DNA from: Termitomyces sp. T153
Lineage: Eukaryota > Basidiomycota > Agaricomycetes > Agaricales > Lyophyllaceae
Direction of reading: 5' to 3'
Assembly (NCBI GenBank): GCA_018296165.2
Contig: JACKQL020000049.1
Coordinates: forward strand, 186,001 to 250,000
Length of the DNA: 64,000 nucleotides
Shown here one piece after another: positions 10,400-20,044 of the stretch. Made by a program: the position numbers and the translations under genes. The first letter of the stretch is position 1. Each line of letters opens with the position of its first letter. The notes below the pieces were generated by a model that did not search any database, had not been told where the DNA came from, and worked only from the letters and a program-made list of their open reading frames with translations.

Positions 10400-12316
10400 G
10401 GCCCTGTTAACATGTATTACATGTTGCAGGTACCACTTCAGTGCACCTGCAGCAAGAAAGTCCATCAGAATCAGGACTTTCTTATGCTTGCACATCTCCA
10501 CCATATTGGTTTTCTGCATAAAACATGCAGATGTTCCTTAGCCAGTCTTCAAGTTCACTGAACTTGGCAGATCTAGCATATAGAGTGATTGTCTTTGATG
10601 GATCACTCCTCCTAAGTTTGAGTCTATCTGGAATTGCCAGTTGGGCAGCAAGCATTTGCTTCATCACTACCCATAGACAATCATGTATTGTCTGGTGATA
10701 ATATTTGTGGGCCTCTTTCACTCTAGGAGTGGTGAATTGTCCACAATGTTGGGGCAGCATTGAAAACCACCATGGCTGTTTCTCTGGGAGGACTGTTGTT
10801 CTCCTCCTACTAGCTCTACAACCCTCATCATCCTCTTTATCTGCTGGACTATTACCCAGTCCACTTGGATCTGGTGGACCTCCTCCTGGGGGTGGTAATG
10901 GTCCTTGACCAGGAAAGGGTGGTCCTCTTCTGGGTCCCCCACCACCTCCACCTGGCCCAGGCAGTCCATGACAAGGTGTTGAGAGCAGAGTGGATGCAGG
11001 ATCACCCTCAGGGGATCCCCATCAGAGATCTACTCTGCCCAGTGCTTGGTTGCCAGACCAACTTGGGGGGGCATTCCCTTCCTGATCAGTCAACCAATGA
11101 CACACAGCAGGGCTACTCATAGTCCCAACATGCTTGTCTGCCAGGGGAGAGTGAGAATCTTGCTCTTCCTGTTTTATGGGCCTAGTATGTTCTGGTGGAA
11201 CATAGTACTTAGGCCACACATCATAGGCAGTATTCCTCTGAAACACCACCCCTTGGTCATCTATGTAGGACTGCCCAAAGTCCTTGAGATTGCCATTGCA
11301 GAATTGCTGCAGTGCAATTCTGTCTTTCCAGGTCAATACCCTATGTGTTGACCCATCAGTTTTCCTATGCACCACAGGTTGCTCAATTGTAATCACCAAC
11401 CCAGCTTCTGTAGAAGCTAGATCAGGAGCCACAATTGTTCCCATTGTAGCCTGTCTCTGACAGTCTACTGCAGCCTGTCATGATGCATAGTCATGTGGCA
11501 TCTCTCCAGGCTGCTGTTGCACCTGTAATAGTGTCAATGTTTTGTTGACCAGAGACAGTGGGGGTAATGTAGCCCCACCTATGAGCAGCAATGGCATTGT
11601 GGCCAAGGCCTGTGATCCCTGTACTTTCTTCTGCTGGATGTAGTCTGCTACCTCCTGCACTAAAAAAATCATATAAAGTTCCATAAACTTTACAGGGTTG
11701 GTTGGGATGATTTCCTCACCCAATGGCCACTGGATTGTGATATGTTTAGCCACTCTCACAGCTAGACATTGCTGGGTTGAAGTCTTTGGAGCCTCAACCT
11801 GTACTTGCCAAAATACCAACACCCTCCTATGGAGGATGTCATCTGGGTTTGCTTCACCATCAGTATCCAAGAGTGTCTCCAACATCCTCCAGAATTGTCT
11901 TGATGAATACTGAGGGGCCTGCTGTGCATAGGCTCAGCATCAATCCCACTCACAAGCAAACAGGGCCATGGGCCCTGTGAAGAGCCTCTCCCTCACTCCT
12001 TAATAGTGTAATCACTATTGAGGAGTCACTAAGACCTCCCACAACCTCTGGAAAGGATCTCAGTCCTTCCACTTGTGGTGTGGTACACACATGCAAGGGA
12101 GTCTTCCTCTCACTCTCTGCCCCTGCTGCACTCTCCAACTCCACCATCAAGTACATTCAAGCAGAGGGCACTTGAGTGCCCTCCATTGTGGAGCTCATCC
12201 AACCACCCAAGAATGGTTGAATGGGAATAACTGCTAGCAGTCCTTCTGGCATCACTCCACTCTCTCTCTCCATGCCATAGTGTGATGTGGCAACATCCAC
12301 TAGTTCATGTGGAGCA
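10400..12316 (-). pseudogene. C1 gag N-terminal and middle part
   Basis: Minus-strand blocks in coding order are: 12316-12157 (APHELVDVATSHYG onward), 12156-11950 (MYLMVELESAAGAESERK), 11885-11478 (QQCLAVRVAKHITIQWP; FMELYMIFLVQEVADYI), 11444-11022 (GLVITIEQPVVHRK; WKDRIALQQFCNGNL; SYIDDQGVVF) and 10760-10482 (VKEAHKYYHQTIHDCLW). The same 11.9-11.0 kb blocks recur, scrambled, at 30.6-31.5 kb. Stops and shifts separate the blocks. The region between the last block and the knuckle is interrupted by the SINE. Capsid-type role is inferred from position before the knuckle. Confidence 0.65.
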
Positions 12317-12321
12317 GTTTG

Positions 12322-12731
12322 TGTAAGAGTGACCTCTGGAGGCTGTGGCTCAATCACACAACTGGCAGAGGAAGATGCAAAATCTATTCAGTATCTACAA
12401 GAAGGTCTAGAGTTCTAGCTACTCTGGCAGAGGGAGATCCAAAGAAAACAAGTCTGAGAATCCCCAATGCCAGTGTTTGGAAAATTTACTGAAAATCACA
12501 TGACTAAGTCACATGCATTGACAGGTCAACCAATCACATGACTAATTGACTGGTCAGCCAGTCACATGACCCAAGGATGTATATCACAAGGGCAACACTT
12601 ATCTGAATTATTGACAGAGAACTAGTGCAACTTGAGGGCTAAAACTAGGACCAATAGACAGGTAAAGGGAGAATGAAGGAAAACTATAGTGGGGGAAATC
12701 TGGCAGGAAACAAGTGGGACATCCCCTAACA
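12322..12731 (-). repeat. B1 3' LTR
   Basis: 410 bp, ending on the right in cccctaaca (minus start TGTTAGGGGATG) and on the left in tgtaagagtgacc. It matches the 5' LTR at 25095-25530 over its full length; the 5' copy is 26 bp longer, mostly by a duplicated gaaggag-type stretch near its U3 end. It overlaps no gene. The purine-rich tract just inside (12732-12745) is the expected plus-strand primer. Confidence 0.88.
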
Positions 12732-12740
12732 TCACCCCTC

Positions 12741-14149
12741 TCTAGTGTGCAGTGTCTTGACATACTGGGTAAAAGAAGTCATGAATTGCCTAATCAGCTG
12801 TTGAAATAGGATAGATGCCTTGAATGGCTTTTGGGGCATTTGGATGCCTATGGTAGAAGTCTTGGACTAGGCCTAATGCATAAACATTAGCCTGTGGTTC
12901 CCAAAAGATGTCCTCAATGCCATATCCCTTCCATTTCACCTTGAACTGCAACTTTGCTCAGAATATCCTGCTATCTAAGATTTCCTCCACCTCATACTCC
13001 TCATCATTGACCAGGACTGGTAGTGGGAGTGGCTTAGGGTGACAGCCTGGGACTGGATCCTCTAGAGCTGGAAATAACTTGACTACATTGAAGACTGGGT
13101 GCAGTTGACATAGGCATGCTGGGAGTTTAAGTTGGTATGCCAAAGGCCCTACCTTTTTCTCCACTGTGAAGGGGCCAAGATGAGGATATGACAGCTTCTG
13201 AGATGGCCTTGTTGTCTGAATGTCTGAGCTATCCAAGTACACACAGTTCCCAGGCTTGTAAACTGAAGCAGGTGTCTGTCTGTAATTACAGTACTGTGCC
13301 ATGTCCTCTTTGGCCTTCACCAAGGCAGCTTTTGCCTCCTCTTGTGCCCTCCTCATCTGATCCACAAACTCATTGACAGAGTCATTCTCTGAGGGGCATG
13401 CCCAAGGTTCAAGTTTCATGTGAGGATGCCTGCCAGTGTCCAGAAAAAATGGAGTCATCTGCATGGAACAGTGGACATGGTAGTTGTATTGGAATCCCAC
13501 ATTGGGCAGCAGCTCATTCCAGACATCCTGCCTCTCATTATAAAACAGGCAGAGATACTGTTCCAGTTCCTGGTTGACATGTTCTGTCTGCCCATCTGAC
13601 TGAGGGTAATAGGCTGTGGTGGTATGGAGCTTCACTTCTAGCAGGTGATACAGTTTTCAAGTGAATTCCACCACAAACTGGGGGCCCCAGTCAGAGACAT
13701 ACCCATCTGACAGACACTTTCAAGGCAGAGCATGTGGTGTGGGTAGGTATGAATTGAGCCTGTTTGCTATAGAGGTCCACCACTACCATCACAGCATTGT
13801 ACTCATGAGCATCTGGGAGCTCCACAATGAAATCTACTGATGCAACACTCCAGCAAGCAGCTGGAATAGGGAGTGGGTGGAGCTGGCCCATGGATGCTTG
13901 GTGGCAAGGCTTAGTGCAGAGATAGTGGTTACAGGTGCTAGTGTAGGTGCCTACATATTGGGAGATCTGTGGCCACCAATAGTTCCAGGATACTAGCTCC
14001 AGTGTCTTCCACCTTCCAGAATGTCCAGCCATCTGAGAGTCATGATGTTGTTCTACAATGTGCTGGCAAAGTTCTGGAATGTTAGGCACATAAATGCATC
14101 CTCTGAAGGTCAAAATCCCATCCTGAAGACCCCACTCATCTGCATGCAC
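12741..14149 (-). pseudogene. B1 integrase and chromodomain
   Basis: Minus 14149-13691 has a zinc-binding start (HHDSQMAGH then CNHYLC) and the first catalytic region (VDFIVELPDAHEYNAVM). Around 13660 YVSDWGPQF supplies the second Asp; SDRG has become SDWG. 13635-12958 has SDGQTEHVNQELEQYL with the Glu, then a basic tail and PHLGPFTVEKKVGPLAYQL. The chromodomain follows (EEYEVEEILDSRIF, stop TGA at about 12957, then KLQFKVKWKGYGIEDIFWEP and QDFYHRHPNAP). The TGA replaces a likely CGA Arg codon. The chromodomain would direct integration to modified histones in chromoviruses. Confidence 0.8.
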
Positions 14150-14214
14150 TGACTTAACTCTGCTTGCCAGTCGAGCTCATAGGGCCTGTGCAGCCTGGGC
14201 AACAGCTTCCTTCT

Positions 14215-14748
14215 TTAGATGTCTCTAAGGATGTTTGCCTCATCTCCTTGAACCATAATCACTTCTAGTGCCCAGATGGCAAAGAGCTCAAGCTTGATAA
14301 GGACAATGTTGCTGTTATCTCCTGCTCCTATGCCATAGAACAATGCATCTGGTTTGCTCATGCTCCATCCAGGTTTATGATGCAGTGAGAAGTCAAAGTT
14401 AGCCAGATACAAAGACCACCAAGCCTGATGTTGATTGAGTTTCTTAGCAGAACAGAGGTACTCCAGGTTCTTATGGTCTGTCCAGACTTCAAACTTATAC
14501 CATGTGCCTTCAAGAAAATGCTGCCATTCTTCAAAGGACCAAATAATTGCTAGCATCTCCTTGTCATGGATGTCATAGTTCCATTCCACTGCATTAAGGG
14601 TTTTGGAGTAGAAGGCTACTGGATGCCATTTGCCATCCTTCTTTGACTGCTGGAAGAGGACTGCCCCCATAGCAAAGTCTGAGCTATCTGCTTCCACACA
14701 GAATGGAGAGTCATTGTTGGGGAACAGGAGGACAGGCTCTGAGGTCAC
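14215..14748 (-). pseudogene. B1 RNase H domain
   Basis: The open stretch reads SPFCVEADSSDFAMGAVLFQ, which includes the first RNase H Asp, then VAFYSKTLNAVEWNYDIHDKE with the Glu and KEMLAI block, and WTDHKNLEYL with the third acidic residue. This is the standard Ty3/gypsy RNase H set. It ends with HHKPGWSMSKPDAL, the usual link toward the integrase. It is followed by a stop near 14215. Confidence 0.8.
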
Positions 14749-14790
14749 AGCTTTCTTAAGGGCATCAAGGGCAGCTTGCTGTGGGGGCTC

Positions 14791-15486
14791 CTACTGCCAT
14801 GCTGTATCCTTAACTGTGAGGTTGAAGAGGGGGCATGCATGGTAGGAGAAATCCTGTATGAACCTCCAATAGAAATTGACAAACCCAAGAAAGGCCTGCA
14901 CTTCCTTCTTGTTCCTTAGCTCAGGCCACTCTGCTACACCTGCCACTTTAATGGGGTCCATCTCCACCATTCCCTGCAAAATGATCAAACTCAGGTACTC
15001 CACCTTAGTCTGCTCAAATTCACACTTCTCAGGCTTTAAATAGAGCTGGTGTTGGCCAAGGTGTTCCAAGACAATGCATGTGACCCAGCAATGCTCCTCC
15101 AGAGTTTTAGTGTAGATGAGGATATTGTCAAGATATATGCAGACAACACCCTCTGCAATCAGATCACAGAAAATGTCATTCATCATAGTCTGGAAGGTGG
15201 CTGGGCTATTGGTGAGACCAAAGAACATTACTAGAGGTTCAAAGAGTCCACAATTGGTTCAGAATGCTGCCTTCCACTTGTTCTCTTCTTTGATGCATAT
15301 ATTATTATAGCTCCAATAGACATCCAACTTTGTGAAATAGTGTGCACTGCAAAGGTTGTTGACAAGTTCTGAGATGAGTAGCAAAGAATAGAAATTCTTC
15401 ACTGTCATTGCATTCAAGACATGATAATCCTGAACCAGACAAAGAGACCCATCCTTCTTCTTAATAAAAAAGACTGGAGAGGCCAT
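14791..15486 (-). pseudogene. B1 reverse transcriptase, catalytic Asp mutated
   Basis: Minus 15486-15259 carries FFIKKKDGSLCLVQDYHVLN and FTKLDVYWSYNNICI (the motif-A Asp is present). 15228-14791 begins MFFGLTNSPATFQTMMNDIF and holds the active-site loop as IYLDNILIY where YxDD is required: the second Asp is Asn. The underlying cttgacaat differs from the intact form in copy B2 (ctcgatgat, minus sense, near 33635) at CpG-derived positions. A stop between the two segments (near 15230-15258) also breaks the frame. The thumb region WPELRNKKEVQAFLGFVNFY follows. Confidence 0.8.
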
Positions 15487-16062
15487 TGGAGACTTGGAGG
15501 GTCATATCTGTTCTGAGCTAAAATTCTCCTGTAGGAAAGCATCCAGCTCATCTTGCTCACAGGGTGCAAGTGGGTAGACCTTGCAGCTAGAGGGCTCTGC
15601 ATTGGGTATCAGCTCAATTGCATGATCCCACTGCTTGCACTCTGGAAGTGAATCAAAGGAGGCCTTGGAGAATACATCCTCAAAGTCATGGAGGTGATTG
15701 GGAACAGTGCTATGGAAAACCTTGGGCTGTGAGTTTGCTGCAAATGCCTCATCCAGATGTTGGGAAGTAGTCTGACTGGCTCAAATCTCTGCCACAGTAG
15801 GAGAGGGGCAGAAGGTTGTAGCATAAATCCAATCACCCACCTCTATGGTTTCATCTGGGGACTCTGCATCTGGAGTATGGGTCCATTCTCCTTCAACTCC
15901 CTCTTCCTCTGGAGATTCACACCCAACACCTTGGACATCCTTGTAGAGGGCCTCTCTATGAGAGAATACCAGGAGGGGGGGACTCAGGAGGTTGAGATCA
16001 GCATAAGGGAGGTGCCTAGCATGACAGGCATGCACAGCAGCATGCTCATGAACATTGGCTCT

Positions 16063-16713
16063 CTACTCCTTGCAAGCTTCTTCTGCACAGGTAATGCAGC
16101 AATGGAGGCAATGACTCATCTTCACCTCACTCTTAGTCCAGTTGATCTCTGGGTTGTGTTCACATAGCCAGGTGAATTCCAAGATCATGTCTTGCTTTCC
16201 CAAACTCATGACAGCAGAAGTGGCTTGCTCTGAGTGGTCTTGGTAGTGGAGGACCAGGTCCACCATGAAGCAAATAGAGCCAGCTTCATTGAGTGTGGCA
16301 TCAACATTATACACAGGGATAGGATGGGAAAGGGGGTGAGTGGTGAAGCAGTTTTGTTGCACATAGTCAGTGTCAAGAAAGAGGCCTGTTGCCCCACTAT
16401 CAAGGAGGGCAACCACACTTTGGATCTGCTGGGTGTCAGTTGTTTCAATTTCTACCTGTAGCTTCAGGGAGTTGGTAGAAGGGGTGGAAGCAACAATGTA
16501 GCAATGGGGGAGACAGCATTCCCATGCAGGAATCCAGAGGTGTGGGCTAGTGGGTGTGTTTCCAGCAGAGACTTTAGCTGGAGGAGGAGTTTGTACATCT
16601 GAGGAGAGGCTTATTGTTTTGGGCATAGTATCAACAATGGCAACAGATATATTTGATTCTACAGACAGGGGGGCAAAACAATTAGCACTAGGCAATGGAG
16701 GTGTACAGGTCAT
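16063..16713 (-). pseudogene. B1 retropepsin
   Basis: The reading frame contains VVALLDSGATGLFLD, the retropepsin active site with intact DSGAT, followed by HPIPVYNVDATLNEAG and MILEFTWLCEHNPEINW (an ILG-like block with G replaced). It lies between the gag zinc knuckle and the RT, as expected. Upstream in frame is a Pro/Ser-rich linker. The frame stays open through 217 codons but the polyprotein is broken on both sides. Confidence 0.8.
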
Positions 16714-16724
16714 CCATTGCCCTT

Positions 16725-17222
16725 TTAGAAATCCTCAGACTCTGTAGGAATCTCCTCCAACACATTGGCCACTTCATTAGACTGGACAGCTATAAGTACA
16801 TCCAGAGAGGGGGTTCCCATTGCATCCTGGGCTGCAAGGAGTTGGATGAGCAGCTCTTCTTGCTCTGACACTGACAGGTAGCAGATCTTTAGTCCTTGAG
16901 GACAGTAGCAGGCAAAGTGACCAGCCTTTCCACAGTGCCAACACAGCAGAGGAGTAGAGGACTGCTGTCTGGAGGCATCAACATCTATTGGGACTTCTTG
17001 GAGCAGGGAGTGCAAGGGAGGCACATGGGATAAAAGGGGAAAAGTTGCACCTGCTTGTTGGGCTGCTAGAGCTGGCAGAGAAAGGGGAGCTCAGGGGGTA
17101 AACCCATCACAAGAGAAAGGAAATGTCAAGGGTTGCATCCACCACAGCTCACATTGCAGTTCCATCAACTGCCATTGCTCATGTGCCACCTTGTACCAGG
17201 TATCAACCTGCTCATCATCTGG
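16725..17222 (-). pseudogene. B1 gag C-terminus with zinc knuckle
   Basis: Minus 17024-16725 contains LCWHCGKAGHFACYCPQG, an intact CX2CX4HX4C nucleic-acid-binding knuckle. Upstream, DDEQVDTWYKVAHEQWQLME (about 17215-17150) continues the gag core that was separated by the A1 insertion at 17228; the same sentence is uninterrupted in B3 (near 42715-42775). A stop falls between 17091 and 17024. Confidence 0.75.
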
Positions 17223-17227
17223 GTGCC

Positions 17228-18416
17228 TGTCAGGTTCCGCTGACCCCGGGGGCTCAGCTGCACTGGGCGAGTCCTTACTAGGCGGGCATGATCCCCTTGC
17301 ACTGGTCACCGAACACTCAAAAGCATTCTGGGCACTGATGGCTTGTGCGGATAGTCGGTGGGATGTGATCTGGACAGGTCTGGGGAAGTCCAGAGAAGTT
17401 GGATTGCAAGGAAATGAGATGGGCTTGGTGGGGTTCAGGCAGAAGACCATATGGAAGATTCGCAGATGTGAAGGAGTAGGCGGCTACACAATCAATGGAA
17501 GCAGAGCCGGGGTTTGATGGAAGATCAATTGGAGTTGATGGAGTCCAGGACCGAGTGAAGAGCGAGGTTTGGACCTGGTGGAAGAGTGTTGGGATTTGTA
17601 ATTGTAATCGTGGAGTTTGTGAGGTCGTTAAGGTTGGGGAAGGCTTGGGCACTATGGTCAGACGGAGTCACTGAGATAGCGTTGAAATGAAATGGAGTTG
17701 ATATGGAACAAGAGTAGATTCGAGTGAAGGTACGAAATGATAACAAGAACAATTAACGAAATGGAGACAGGACAAGACCAGGAGACTGAGATAAGACCAG
17801 GAGACTGAGATAAGACCGGGAGACTGAGATAAGGCTGGGAGACTGAGATTAAGGAAAATGAATCACGAAACATGAAACATGAAACACAAGAAGGAAACAA
17901 TCAGACCATAGGTAATGTTAAGCAATATCAAGACTAGAGTACAAAGAGCTACTCGACGTCTTATATACTGACTACCAGAGAACTTCGGAGTACATTGGTT
18001 GTGGCAGCGGGGCTTGGCAGAGCTCAACAGTGTGGGTGGGTGTCAGTTGCGATCGAGAGTCAGGCCATGCTGATACATTGATGGGATCATTTGGGAATGC
18101 AGGTTGCCCCGAGGTTGTTGTGATACTCTGGAATGGGCTGGAGGAACCAGGGTGTTGAGTTGATGATGGGTGGCGAAGATTGGGAACAGTGGGGGTGGTT
18201 CTCGGGGTTTGGGAGATCCAGGGTAAGTGTCAGTGGCTGCAGGGAAGGTGTCGAAGTTGGTCAGGGGGCCGTCGGAGTTAGCCGGGGAGGCATCGGAGTT
18301 AGCCGAGGGTGCATCGGGGCTAATTGAAATAGGCACAGGGCACAGGTGGAACAGTTTGGTGGAGCATTGGGAGGTTGCTGGACAATGTGCAGGGGTCCAG
18401 GGGGTGGGTCATGACA
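17228..18416 (-). repeat. A1 3' LTR
   Basis: 1189 bp, left end tgtcaggttccgctgac and right end gggtcatgaca. It holds the 12 nt aatatcaagact (17924-17935) and cttatata (about 17961) in minus order TATA then AGTCTTGATATT. A 19 bp unit gactgagataagaccaggag is repeated about four times at 17777-17848, versus about three in the other LTR. Confidence 0.9.
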
Positions 18417-18430
18417 TCACCCCCCCTTCA
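18417..18430 (-). promoter_or_regulatory. A1 polypurine tract
   Basis: On the minus strand the bases immediately before the 3' LTR read gaagggggggtga, a polypurine tract as used to prime plus-strand synthesis. The homologous place in copy A3 reads gaagggagagtga (48903-48915). Confidence 0.75.
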
Positions 18431-18629
18431 GCGTCGAGACCCTTCAAGATGCAGGGAGCAGGTCAGGGATCGGCGGGGCATGGGAGTCAAAGCCAAGCAA
18501 TATTGATCAGTCCACAGTGAGTGATAGCAGCGTGGGAGACAAAGTTGAAGCATGGCTGCCACTTCATCAGGATCCTCTTCAATCAATTAAAAGCTTTGGA
18601 CGTACCCCAGGGTTCCCCAAATTTTTGTC

Positions 18630-19826
18630 ATGTCTTCCCCCAGCGTTCCAGTAGTCTCCCCCATTCCATTGCTTTCTGATATGGACGAAGTGGTGGTGTA
18701 TGACAGTGGGGGGGAGGAGTTTGAGCGTCGGTGCTGCACTAGTGTCAGGGACCAGAGTCGTAAGCAGTGTCGACTTGTCTTCTCGGGATGACTGACGGGA
18801 TTTCTGTAGAGTCGTCCATGGTGGTGGTGGTAGATTTTCCGGGGGTTCCGAAGCAGACCAAGTTTTGTCCCGCATTGCCAAAGGAGGGGAGCATGGGGTG
18901 GTCTGTGGGGAAGGCGGGGTTTTCACGGGGTGGTCGGAGTAAGGGGGCGTCTTTGGCAGTGATTCGGGGAAAGCGCTGAGCCTCCCCGCCCTCAGGGGCA
19001 GGACCCAGCAAGAGGCCGTGTGGGCGCGAGCCATCAGTGGGGCCTCCGGAGTCTCTCCTCTTTTCTCCTACCCTGGGCGTTCCCTCGGAATGGTCATCAA
19101 GTCCCCCTGCACCTATTCCTTCGATCACAGAGGTCTTCCTTTGCAAGCAGGTGGAGGCTTTGATGATGTCATTGGCAGTATGGGAGGGTGAGCTCCGACA
19201 GGCAAGGGAGGACTGTGATGTGGCACAGACGGAGAAAGAGGCGATGGAGTGGGAAAGGAACACATCAGTGCGCATGGTGACAGAGCAAGCATTAGAGGTG
19301 CGGGGCTTGCAGGAGCGTCTGACACAGATGGAGGGGCAGTCCACAGGGGAAGTGGAGGGGTGGGGACAAGTTCCGGAGGGGGATGCATTGTGGGCAGAGC
19401 TGGAGGCAGCGAGGCAAAGGGAGGACTGGTTGGCCAATGAGGCTGCTTCGGGGCGCATGGGAATCCTCCGTGAGTTGCCTCCCGTTCCTCCATTTGTTAC
19501 TAATGGTTCATTTTCTGGGTTTAGGCTGGGTGTGGGAGCATCAGGTCCTCTTGGACGGTGCCTCCGCGGCATTTGCATCGATTCAGGATGGGTTGATGCA
19601 GGGGTCCACAGTTCAGCCTCTGGAGTTGCAGCAGGGGATGGTGTGATTGGAGAGGTTGTTGGCGGGGCATCGGCAACGCAATGCAGTGGCCCTGGGGTCA
19701 TGGTGGGAGGTGGCGGCTGATGCAGGGGAGGCGTTGCCAGGGTTGGCAGAGGTCTTAGCGGTGGTGCGGGCCCAGATGGAAGTTGACCTGGGGGTAGGGT
19801 TGCCGGGGGGTCCGGGGAGGGAGTGA
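18630..19826 (+). pseudogene. spliced coiled-coil gene antisense inside A1, disabled
   Basis: The plus-strand start at 18630 (MSSPSVPVVSPIPLL, then DMDEVVVYDSGGEEFE) shifts frame near 18780 and continues through KAGFSRGGRSKGA to an in-frame TGA at 18977-18979. It then runs from about 19037 through a Glu-rich heptad region (residues VWEGELRQAREDCDVAQTEK, LQERLTQMEGQ) predicted as coiled coil. A textbook fungal intron, gtgagt...ttactaat...tttag (19470-19524, 55 bp), joins EDWLANEAASGRMGILR to WVWEHQVLLDGASAAF. A TGA at 19644-19646 interrupts, then LLAGHRQRNAVALGSWWEV and VVRAQMEVDLG lead to a stop at 19824. Both TGA codons fit CGA decay. No known domain recognised. Confidence 0.6.
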
Positions 19827-20044
19827 GATGGGTGCAGGCCTTGTTTCTTGTTGCTCTCGGACTTGCTGCCTCCCTCGCCTTGTTGTATATATATAATTTT
19901 TGTACGCAAACATGTCCTTTTCTTGGTCCCTGGGCATGTGAAGTGAGGTTTTAGTTTGTATGAGGGCAAAGTAATTGAAACACGCAGGGGTGTAAGAGGG
20001 AGTTGAATCCCTAGTGAATCCAGAGGCAGGGGTTACGCCCGCTA

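Noticed and set aside
18745..19701. 318-codon minus-strand frame in A1
   Set aside because: It lies opposite the spliced plus-strand coding region, is Pro/Ser/Thr-rich low complexity caused by strand composition, and has no gag-like or enzymatic block.
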